This document shows, piece after piece, positions 35,109-45,505 of a DNA stretch of 64,000 nt. The position numbers were made by a program, and so were the translations under genes. Below the pieces are notes generated by a model, which saw only the letters and a program-made list of their open reading frames with translations, was not told the DNA's origin and made no database searches. Source of the stretch: Durusdinium trenchii. Taxonomy: Eukaryota > Sar > Dinophyceae > Suessiales > Symbiodiniaceae. How positions within the stretch are numbered: position 1 is the stretch's first letter; each line of letters begins with the position of its first letter. Location of the stretch: the NCBI GenBank assembly GCA_963970005.1, contig CAXAMN010021374.1:994464-1058463 (forward strand), given 5' to 3'.

Positions 35109-35535
35109 CACACTTGAGATATTGTGTACGGAACTGACTGCGGTGCCACACGCCGGCCTAGGGTTCCAATTCCTAAGGGTACAGGTAAGGAAACCTAAAA
35201 GGAGGTGGAGGTCCATCCAGCGGAGGTCCCGAAGGTTTCAAGAGGCCAGCAACTCTAAAAGAAAATACCGATCGAGCGGACGACAAGGTGACGACGTTCG
35301 TGCAAAAAAGTCAAGTTCACAATCTGAAGTGAATCACCGCTGCATTAGACGCTTACTGCAAAACACAGAAGTGGAACAGCTTGAAAACAGTTCACGTTGC
35401 AGGTACAGGAATGTGCGTCCACATTCCCTTCCGGCTGAATCCCGTAGCTTCGTTGGCATGGCTAGGGAAACAGCTGCCATGCCCCGTGCTAAAAATCCGA
35501 AAGGATCCCTATGATTCCAAGGGTTACACACACAC
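35109..35535. repeat. 426-bp direct repeat, copy B
   Basis: Second copy, 1489 bp after the first. The intervening 1.06 kb is purine-rich and internally repetitive. A CACACA run continues past the end of the shared segment. Confidence 0.9.
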
Positions 35536-38514
35536 ACACACATTGTGCCCTTGATTTCCAACTGGTCCGCTAAGCCTGTAGAACTCCACCGATTTGTTCG
35601 CAGCCAGTTGGTTCCAGGTAAAAGCTGAGAGCGCCTCTGCTGGAAATGTGCGCCAAGGCCATCAGGGAGGGGGGTTCTACAGTTCTACAAACTACAAAAA
35701 TCTGCACCGTCTGCATAAAAGTTCATCTGCTGTCATTGCATTCCTGTGCGGGCGGTCTCTATATTTTGGCACGAAACCACACAGCCATATAGCAAGGGAT
35801 TCTTTGCAGCTGGGTTACGGTTCAGTGATGCTTAGGTATATAATTACCCTGCAATGCCGTTCTACAGACACAAATTGGCAACCCCGGGTTCAAACTCTAT
35901 AGAATCAAGGTCTCCCTGCTCAAAATGTCCAAAAACAAAATGTTTATAGATAGAATCGCGATTCCAGGTTGGCAGGGCAGTTGTCCAAAAACGAATATTC
36001 GCCAGGACAGTACACTCCCTTATAGAGTCCAAGGCACTCATCTACATCGTAACAATAAAGAACAACTCCGATGAACTCTCGGATAAATCTTGCAATGACT
36101 TGTAGGGAAATCCCGGATGAAGTTCTGCGCTGATATGTTGTTTGCAGAAAGTTTGCTCACCGGAAAATGTTCCGATCACATCCGATCAGATTGAAATGGC
36201 GTGCTCTTTCTGAAGGTCTGGCACTTTGCCTCCTCCTTCAGAGCCCCTGGATTCGGAGGGCTCCCAGCACTACCCTGAAGTACCACAATCTTCCCAGCCT
36301 TTGTGCCAAAGTTCGTTTCAGGGAGGTCATTTTTCCCGAGTCCCCCCCAAAAATACTCTACAGTATATAGAATCAAAGTGCTTCCCCTTTAAAGTGCCAC
36401 AACACTGGAGAAGTACATAATGTTTGGAAATTGTCTATTGTCTGCCCCACTCAACCTTGAATAGACACATTGTACGAAAACAAAAACACCTCTTTTGAAT
36501 CAGGACATGGCCACCAATGAAAGAATGCTCTTATTCGTACCCTCAACAAACTTCAGCCCCATGTCTCAGCGAAGTGCTCCAACATACAGGGAAAACCAAG
36601 CAACACCAACTGGTGACTCTGTGAAACAACACATGCTGTATAGATGTTCTATGCACACGGGAGACACAGTGCAAAAAGAACTTGGTTGCAATTTGCAAAT
36701 CATGCTCACACCTCTGATCAGTGCAGCTGGTCCAGCCTCAGCGTCAAGTGCTTTGCCGTCCGCAAAGCATTCGGCGTCCTGCGACGCTGGTGAAGGTCCT
36801 TTGCGGCCTGAATTATGTCCGTAGCTCTTCTCAAGCCCTTACCTTCGCAGTTATGACCCCATCAATATCATCACTGTTTCAATCCTGACTTACACCTTGC
36901 GGACACTTCCAAACGACCGTAGGAAAACCTAGTGGTCCAAGTGGGCCGCTCGGCCTGGCCCAACGCTCGCACCAGCAAAGCAAGCGCCCCCACCACACGA
37001 GGCCACAAAGGCACAATGTTCATGGCCCAAGCACATGGGAGGAATATGGAGGAATCACCTTCCGATCATCTTCCTATGTCCGGTGTAAACTGTTGCGGGG
37101 TGACTGCTTGTAGTGTGTTGGAGATGTATTTGCAAACTCTGTCAAACTCTCTTGTTTGACTGCCGCTGTAGTGGGACTTCAAAAGTCTTCAAGTTGTGAT
37201 CAGCCTATTATTATGATATTGCCTGAGTGCTTTTCACCTCATGCCCGCTAATCTGAGGAAAGTAGCATTGCATGACCTTTGTGCCATGACAGGTGTTCTT
37301 CAAGAGCTGAGGCTGCACGCAAACCCATCGGTCACTACTGCTGACCTTGGAACTGTAGATTGGGGTTTTGCAGTCGAGTCGAGCAGCCGGTATTTATATA
37401 TATATATTATATATATATATATTGTTTTAAAAATATTATTACTAAAAATTGGAAGCAATGCATCCGCTTTTGACCGCAAGATCGAACTTGCACTCAGTGC
37501 GATTGGAAGGGTGAAGCTATGACAGGGGTTGACTCTATAGAACACCCTGTCGTAATGCAGTCCGCTGCACTTCTCAATAATCTCTCGCTTCCCGCATTGC
37601 AACAAAAGGATGCTTGGTTTGGAGGCCAGCATGGATTCTGAATCAACGATATTTGAGTCCCATACCTACTACAATGTGCTTTTAGAAGTGAATACAGTAG
37701 ATAGTGTGTGGTGGCCAACCTGACTGGTTGATAGCCGATGATCACCATAAGGTCAATAAGGTCAATAGTGTTGAGATATCCTGAGGCTTTCAAAGTTCAA
37801 ACACAACATTCTCAATCATTCTCATATCATCGAGAATGTCCATGTCCAATCGAGAAGTTACAGCCTGCACACGACCGCTGCAAATCAGTCCCTCCGAGCC
37901 TTCCCTTATGGATGACTCATCGGAGTCACAAGACTAATCGGAGTTCCGATAGAACTGCAACTCGAAAATCGGGGGAGTTTCTACAAACAAAGGACCGGCG
38001 AAAGAACCAAAAGGGTTGGACCACTGGACCAGCAGACCGATTTTTTTCTTGTCTCGCCTTCGGAAGGTCGTTCGCTATGATAACATTTGATGTCATTATG
38101 ATAATATATATATATATGTTATGATGTCTTATGATGTTTTATGTGATGTTCCTTTCTCAAAAGTCGCCTGGCCCCTTAATCTCTAGAAACCCCTTGTAGC
38201 AGTTGAGGAGGCATTTCGCAGGCACCCCACCTTAAATTCCGGCCTGGCCAAAGCCACCGCGGCACCAAGCCAACCTTTACCGGACTGAATTCGTCATGCT
38301 GAGACGGGCTCCAAAGAGGATGAAGTCAAGTGTGGCAGGTCAAAATTCAAAGTTGGGCTTGGAGTTTGCCGCGTGTACTCTCTGCATACTCCTATGATTT
38401 GCTTACAAAAGCCTAGCTCCTGGAAAAAAGATGAAAAAGCACATTCAATGAACAAATCGCTGTGATGGACTTCAAAACGTACTTGGCTCATCTTAGCTCA
38501 AGAAGTCTTCTTAC
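35536..38514. other. No recognised gene
   Basis: Mixed-composition DNA with TA microsatellites at about 37395-37425 and 38103-38116. A minus ORF at 36176-36376 is mildly coding-like but unsupported. Probably introns or spacer of the minus array. Confidence 0.4.
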
Positions 38515-38612
38515 CCTGCACATGGTGTCACCATTGACTTTGAAAAAAGCTGGAGGCTTCGTGATGATCTTCACTGCCACACAGTCCAGGGAAACCCACA
38601 CCGCGCGAAAAA
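38515..38612 (-). CDS. Isolated exon-like segment, unknown gene
   Basis: On minus this reads VWVSLDCVAVKIITKPP then AFFKVNGDTMC, and stops at a good donor (GTAAGAAG). It has no stop codon and a natural composition. Family unknown; its partner exons were not found. Confidence 0.3.
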
Positions 38613-38664
38613 AAACGGGGCAGAAGCTTCAGCAGCCTGGAGGCGGTGTGGAAGAAACTGAGAA

Positions 38665-38795
38665 ACTATTAGGGGCTCCTGGCATCGCTACTAGGAGCAA
38701 GGACGCTACGAACGGAACTCCTGGCCTTTACTAGGAACATCTAGGAGCAAGAAGCTACGAACGGAGCAAAGGGCATCGCTACTCGTAACAAAAAG
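38665..38795. repeat. CTACTAGTAGC-type dispersed repeat, copy 2
   Basis: Repeated words such as GCTACTAGGAGCAAGGACGCTAC and GGGCATCGCTACT, related to copies at 29276, 41576, 56158 and 58967. Confidence 0.65.
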
Positions 38796-38799
38796 CCAC

Positions 38800-41100
38800 C
38801 GAGTTCGCCAAGTTTTGGGACTGGGGCGACATCAACGCTCGCAGGTCCGCTCCAAACGCGCGGTGCTCGGAAGAACGGGCATGTGACGGCATGTGGCTGC
38901 ACGTGCGCCGGACGCAGCAATAAGCCGGCTTCTGTCCTTTAGTATCGTTAGTCCTAATCCTCAAAGGATGTTTGGCATGGGGCTAAAAACAAATCAAGAA
39001 CAAGTCAATGGCTCCACAACACTCAAGTCGATCTGCAGCCTGGACACTCTTTACAAGTCCGCTTTGCTGGGCCTGTCCTCACACGTGCTGCATGGTTAGA
39101 AAGTGCTGGCTTCAGACAACAAGCACGCAGCATACAGCTGTTTTCCTCACTAGGCTAGGATTAGGAGATACAGTAGTGTCCAGCTCAGTCCACTCTGTAA
39201 AGCAAGAAAAACCGTATGTCGAGTCAATGTAATGTGATCATTTCAAACAAGTCCAAGTAACGGCGTCCTTCTTACAACAACCTAACAAAGTGTGTCTCAA
39301 ACCTGTGATACTTGGCCTAGAACTGCACGGCCCTACAGTTGGACAACACCCCGTCATTGGAGCCTCCTCATCTGGAGCTTCCTGCTTGCCGGCAAGGCCG
39401 TAAAAAACAAAATAAGAAGAAATCTGGTGCTTCAAGCATGTCCCTTTGACGTCACACCCAGCCAGACACTGGAGGACGTTTTATTCTTCTATCATCTTCT
39501 ATCCACGGCACGGCACGAAAAAAGTAGGGAATCTCTCACACTCCAACAACCAAAAACATAGACTCTTCATCACAGCCAGCGACAGGTCGGGCGCGACCTC
39601 GTCTTTTTTGTCTTTCGTTGGAGACATTGGGGCCTCCTGGCGGAGCATCTTCCTTCTCATGTTCGAGTTTTGCTGAATTGCTAATGCCCTCCAACATGGG
39701 CTGGCTGTTGCTGTAGCCATCTGTAGCCTAAGGTGTCTGCAAGGGTGAGCAAAAGTGCTCCAAGTAGGGGACACAGTGTCGGAGACTGATCACTTCGACA
39801 AATGGACCCTTGTTCTCCCAGGCCTCTGGGATGACTCCTTGTTCTAGATCTTCTTTTGGAGTTTTCCCGTCGCTGGATTGTCCCGATCCCTCAGTGACGC
39901 GGCAGTGACGCGGCACGGCATGGAAGAACATGCTTCCTTGGGAGCCGACAGATCGCTTGAGAACTCGCTCCAAGCTCTTCAAGCTTGTGTAAGCCTGTGG
40001 GGAAAAAAGGCAAAAACACCGATCCAAATCGGCACGGAAGGGTCACTTGCTGCAGGCCTTGCGCAAAGATCCCAGCAGCGCAGGTCGCTTCTCTTTTTCA
40101 GGGTCTATCTCCTGGCGGGAACGTCAAAAGCAAAAGCCGAAAACAAGCACAAGATATCACGAGGATACGTTGTCTGAAAGAATCCCGCCATCTTATATAC
40201 CGTTTGACTACACTCCCAATTGACCTATCCAAAAGATATCACCCAGCCTGTATCGCCTGTATCATCCTGTACCTATATCCTTCACACAAAATCACTTGGT
40301 TCCAAAAGATCGAAAGGGTCCTGAATAGACTGGCCCTAACCCGTTGAGTCAACCAACCCGCATGAAGCGGAACTGAGGACCGTGCCATGGGAGCTTCAGG
40401 CTCCGGCTCCTTCCTGTGCCTAGGCTTGGCTGGAACCAAACTCGGAGCTCAAAACTTCAAGCCATAGCCGTTGTCTGGAGCCATTCAGCCAATACCAGCC
40501 ATGTTGCGTGGGCGAATCGCTCTGTGTCAAGGCCAAAGAGGTTTGGAGTTCGGTCATCTTATCCTGTGGGCACCGCAGTCCAAGGGAGACAGTCAGAGCC
40601 GCTGAGTCGCTGCAGGTCTCAACCAAACTACTTCAAAGAGCATCGAAACTACCAAAAAAACGGCTGCATCTTACACCTTCTTCGCAGCACCTGTAGCCTG
40701 TCATCTGGCAATCAAAGCTCGAAAGCAGCCTGGAAGCGTGCACGGGTAGCAAGTAGCACCTTCACACAGGTCATCTGCAAGCTTACAAAGCTGCTGATGA
40801 GCTGTCAGTCTTTTTGGAAGTTGCTTCATGTTCACCGTGCGAAACGATGTAGACTTCTTCAGGCTCGTAGTGTTCTTGGGCACAGATTCTTCTTTTTGGA
40901 AAGTCAGTTGGCGCAAACCCTGTGCCAAAGCTCTAAAGGGCCGGATCATTCATCAGGCCGCATCAATACTCACATCTCTGATCCAGGACATCTACAAGAT
41001 TTTTACAAATTTACAAGTGTCCCCTTCTAATAGCAAATGTTTCTTACTTTGGCTCAGCTAGGTTTATGACTTACAGCATGGCCAGTCTTGAAAACAAGGC
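38800..41100. other. Exon-like fragments on minus, no gene model
   Basis: Minus-strand segments near 39760-39880 and 40760-40870 are open and compositionally coding-like. I could not join them with consistent splice phases or name a family. They may be 3' exons of the WFVSHYWG gene or a separate gene. Confidence 0.3.
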
Positions 41101-41108
41101 TGCGGCGC

Positions 41109-44100
41109 CTCCTCCACAGCATTGGTCAGAAAGGTGCGTACATTCTTGAACCCTGCTTGACGCCTCACCTTGGCAATCTGTTGGTTTTGGATGCTGGATG
41201 GATTCAGAACCAGTTGGTGAAAGCATGTGAACACCAGGATTTTCATGGATTTTTCTCGTTTCGCGTCAGTCAGGTAGTAACTGGCAGTTTTGGCCAACTA
41301 TGCCAACTCCGATCGACCAGGTTCCTCTCACTGAGCCATGGCACAAGTTCCTCGATCATCTGTTTGTCGGATTCCTGAGCAAGGAAAATAAACTCCCACA
41401 GAAATAACCAGCATAACAAAGCTACCAATGTTTTCATACTCATCTGCGTTGCATGCAGTTAAGTTTCCCGATAAATCTAGGAACCAAATGAATAGTGCGA
41501 GCGCTTCTTCAAGGAAGCTCCCCCCGCCCTCAGGCTGGGAGAGCTTCCTTGAAGAAGCGTGGGCTATCCTGCGTCCTGTCCGTAGTAGCGTACAAGTAGC
41601 TACTAGCTACTGCTAGCTTCTACTAGCTACCTCTAGCTCTACGGCCTTTCCGCGCCTTGCTGGCTCTGGCCTCCCGGAGATCCAAGTTGGCCAATTTGTG
41701 GCTCACTTTGATGGCCAAGTCGAAGGAGCCGTTGCCCTTGTTCATCACTCCGTTCCTCGGTCTACGTTGAGGAAAGGGGAGACGGTCTTGACATGTCTTG
41801 ACCATTCCTTGCAGTGATGGCCACATATTCCACATACTTTCAAGTAAGACCAGTGAGTAACAAATCTATACAAATCGCATCTACCAACTTGACAATCTTC
41901 CATACATAGATCGATCTAATTATGGGGTAACAAACTCTACGAAGATCTGGTGAGTTGAAGGACCAGAAACAACTGTTTGAAGGGCACCAACTTCCATATG
42001 AAACCATCTGGGAACCGAAAAGAAGCCGTTCTTCCGCGTCTGGACAGACGCGGAAGTAGACCAAGGCACGCCGAGCAAAGCATCAAGCCGGCAAAGGTGT
42101 CCCGCGTCTGTTCTGGGCGGGGGTGTGACACCGAGTACCGCGGCCAGGCGGTGTCGACCTCACCTTTCGGTGAGGCCAACACGCCGGTTTGGTGAGAGGG
42201 TTGTGCAAGGTTCCTTGAGGCAGAGCTGATGAATTGAATGCTGGGAAAACCTTTGGGGTATTTGGGGGTCCTTATTTGGATCGGACCAAACACCCCTGCA
42301 CAGATTTATGAAAGAACTCCTTTGCTTGGTTAGCTGTTTGGCTGGCTACAACACTGCTTAAATCCACTTGAGGCATCCGAGTACAGGGGCGGTCCCTTGG
42401 TGGTGCTGAGACACACAAAGCATTGCCCTCTCTGAGCACCGGGCTGAAGTGATGCGTCTGAAGCAGCTCAAAGAGGCACCTGGGACGAACACCACTGCGT
42501 GCGCGAGAGCCACCTTGTCTTACAAGCCTGAAGGAACAGCGATACCATCGATGGAATCCTCTGCTTTTACTTACTGGGGCAAGCGATCTCACGTATTCCA
42601 TGCCTTTAAAGGCTTCTTGACTCCTGGATGACCACAGCAAGCCAGCAAATCTTGCTTTTTGGAACTTGAAAAATAACTATAACACACTCGTTGGCATCCG
42701 CAGCTGGCATGCCCAGCTTGATGAGGCTTGCAAATGCTTTGCAAAGATAGTTACATCTGACACATGGCCTTTCCATGCCTTTCCCATCTTCCTCAAATCA
42801 TAGCCTTTCCACATGGCCCTATCTTTCCTATCTGACAGCCACAATTCGCCCCCTATCGTCCTCCATCGTCATCGTTCAAGGCACCAAGATCGCGTCAAAG
42901 GCAGCGCGTCTTCGTCGAAGACCATCACCGTCCCTCTGCCTTGGCCGACGTGTCCAACGGTCTTCTCTGCGTCACTTCTCCCGGTCAAAGGATGGTTGTC
43001 ACCCTTTTCACTTTTCGTGTGAAAGCTGCCTTGTGCCCTTCCTCCGCCTATCCAAATAGAAGGACCAGATGCAAGCATCGCTTCTCATCGCCAAATAGAA
43101 GGAGGACTCATCCCAGTTCTTCCCAACTTCCTGCCACAAAACGGGCGTTTCTGCCGATTAGTCCGGTGGTGCTTTGGAATCAAAGAACAAGGCCAAAAAA
43201 GGGGCCTTGTGGTTTGCAGGCTGTTCACAGAAGTATCTAAGAATATGAAGACTATGTGCAGGCCATACAAGAATCGGGTTGCCTCTTCGACTGCCCATTG
43301 ATTGTTGCTGAAGCTGCAAATCCAATAGGGCCTCAGTGCGACATTCGGCAATATGCTTCAAAGAACATGCTTTGCCCCGCTTCCTGGCAGGACTGTCTAA
43401 GCTTTTGGATTTCACCCCAATTTGCCACTCAGCCAGAATGTCAGCGTTACTACTCCAAAAACAACATTGTCAGAGTGACCTTCCTCACCCACCCCCAGCG
43501 CGAGCATTTGGGCCGATGAGGCACTGCTGGGAGGGCCTGCGTCCTGCAAGTGAATGGCGGAAACACCATGATCGTCCATGATCTCGGTAGATTTCTGTCT
43601 CAGCCAGATGCTCAATGATGAAAGGAGTTGGCATTTAATATGATTAATATAGGGAATCTGGTGACCTGCCATCGGTTTTCACCCATTGGTCATGCCAAAG
43701 TGTGTTGGTTAAACCTAGGGGGTCATAACCTCGCTCGTTGGACACTGCAATCGCTGTGTTGCGGATGTGGCCCCTCATCGTCCGTCCTAGTATTGGGCAC
43801 TGATCGCTGTGCTTGCCTTATTGGTAGAAGGCAATGGACCAGGCAGGACTCAAGTCCAGCAGAATGACACGGCAAGTTATACATGACCATGGCGCAACCT
43901 GCTCCTCACAGAATTGTTAATTGGTGGATCAATCATGGACATCCAATCATCACAGTCCGGTACGCATCATTTGTACCACAGCATGACTCAGAATATGCTA
44001 GCTGCTAGCCTTGAGTGATGCGATGTATGCTCTATTCATGTGATGTAAGCACGGTCTGAGAACCATGCTAATGGTGTCCACAAAGTGACGGAAAGATGTC

Positions 44101-44446
44101 CTGCAGAGTATCTACCAGCTGTCTCAGAAAAGAGTGTTTCAACAGCGGCAAACTTCTTCACAGCCTGACCTCAACTATGATATTTTGGCCACTGAACTAT
44201 CGAAGTCTTCTTAAATCTTGCCATCCCCTCTACAACCAGAAACTCCAGAAGGCTCGCTGTCATGTCAAAATGCGCTTCTCGCTCCAATTTGTTTGAACAG
44301 TCAATGCTTTTCCCACTGCCGCCGCCCAGTCGGTCCCCCAGTAGTGGGACACGAACCAGGTCACTGTGGTCGGGCCAGCCAACTCCGCATACGAGAGTTT
44401 GAATGGGTGCGTCAGCTGGAGAATGATGTTGTGGCACACGTAGTAC
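41109..44446 (-). CDS. Dinoflagellate WFVSHYWG / YWICSFSNNQW-family protein, multi-exon
   Basis: Exons (minus): 44317-44446 (LSYAELAGPTTVTWFVSHYWG), 44124-44164, 43283-43331 (YWICSFSNNQW), 43073-43130 (SSFYLAMRS), 42885-42939 (RGTVMVFDEDALPLTRS), 42479 downward (WCLFELLQT), then after an unresolved gap about 41760-41656 (DLAIKVSHKLANLDLREA), 41332-41374 (SDKQMIEELV), 41155-about 41109 (FKNVRTFLTNAVEEA). Resolved introns include GT-AG, GC-AG (43131-43282, 42940-43072, 41375-41655) and GA-AG (43332-44123), with exact frame closure. FVSH near the start and RSWCLFEL later recall the first and third boxes of TIR-like folds, but this is only a resemblance. I know this motif series from dinoflagellate proteins of unknown function. 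Possible upstream exons at 44560-44700 (QLKEFDYYFHGYHGS) remain unplaced. Confidence 0.8.
41576..41640. repeat. CTACTAGTAGC-type dispersed repeat, copy 3
   Basis: Run of TAGCTACTAGCTACTGCTAGCTTCTACTAG-like words, in an intron of the WFVSHYWG-family gene. Confidence 0.65.
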
Positions 44447-45179
44447 CTAAGGCACCCCAAATGGTGGGCCGGTCACACTCGAAATATGGAAATCGCCACT
44501 ATAATTAATCCACTATATAAGTGCTTTGGGTTTCGCAAAGGCACGATCTGAAACGATACCTGGCACCCCCCAGGAAGCAACGTGAGGACAAAAGCCGAGC
44601 GGCATCGTTCGGTGTGAGCCATGATAGCCGTGAAAGTAGTAGTCAAACTCTTTCAACTGTCCTGGAAGCACTACGGTCGAACTGCAGACAGCATCGTCAA
44701 AGCAATCAAGACCAAAGATCCAATATGACTATTCAATCATCCACTGCCTTTGTCCATATGCGTCCCATTCCCATCACCCCCAAGCGACGCAGCGACGGGG
44801 TCGCACTTCCCGTCCTGCGGTGATGGCCCGAGATGGCCCCCGTGGGCATCGAGCCTGAGCCACCATCGAAATCGTCCAAGGCGATGCTACAGAAAAAAAA
44901 AGACTAAGAAGATGTTAGAAGAAGAAGATGTAGATGTGGAAGGCTTATTGAAAGATCTTCTTATTGAAACATCATAAGAAAATGTTGGAAGTCTGATGTG
45001 GAAGGCTTCGGCCACTTCTCTTTAGTCCATCAGGGCTTGCTCAGTTGATCTGCAGTGAAGAATTCTAATTTTATGATATTTTATGTGGGGAAACTTTCAG
45101 CATGATCACATGCATATGTTAATTTACAATCATCTCTACTTCTTTTGCACGTTCAACAAAACGTTGAATATGTATATTG
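44447..45179. other. Upstream part of the minus gene, then AT-richer insertion target
   Basis: One coding-like minus segment at about 44560-44700; otherwise nothing. The sequence just before 45180 is AT-rich and includes the CATAT that became the target-site duplication of the retroelement. Confidence 0.45.
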
Positions 45180-45184
45180 CATAT
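45180..45184. other. Target-site duplication, left (CATAT)
   Basis: CATAT immediately before the 5' LTR, repeated immediately after the 3' LTR (53361-53365). Five bp is the usual size for Ty1/copia integration. Confidence 0.92.
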
Positions 45185-45367
45185 TGTAAAGTACACTCCA
45201 TGTACTTGAGGTTCAGCTGTCAACTTGTGTTTTCCGAATCCTTTTATCCGCCAGAGGGCGGGTACTCAAGAGCACAGCTTCGGCCGCGAGAAAAGGAGAC
45301 TTCGTCCGCTCCTTTCGTTTCTGGGGAACTTCGTGTGTCCACAGAACCTGCTACCACCGCAGTTGCA
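45185..45367 (+). repeat. 5' LTR (183 bp)
   Basis: Starts TGTAAAGTACACTCC and ends CCGCAGTTGCA. One mismatch to the 3' LTR. Drives transcription in known elements; no TATA box is obvious. Confidence 0.95.
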
Positions 45368-45379
45368 TGGTAGCGGAGC
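45368..45379 (+). promoter_or_regulatory. Primer-binding site TGGTAGCGGAGC
   Basis: Directly adjacent to the 5' LTR. Its complement ends in CCA (GCTCCGCTACCA), as expected for a tRNA 3' end; initiator tRNA-Met is the usual copia primer, but the tRNA was not identified here. The identical 12-mer precedes the second retroelement's gag (59455). Confidence 0.85.
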
Positions 45380-45505
45380 CCCAACCGGGGCTCCAGACAC
45401 GCTACCGCTGCGCACTCCACTTGCACCACAACAACTGAACATACACACCACTAGCAACAACACCTCACTGAACACCACTCCACAGACACGACTGCTCCAG
45501 CACCC

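Noticed and set aside
33620..35535. LTR retrotransposon bounded by the 426-bp repeats
   Set aside because: No TG...CA termini, no primer site, no polyprotein, no clear target duplication.
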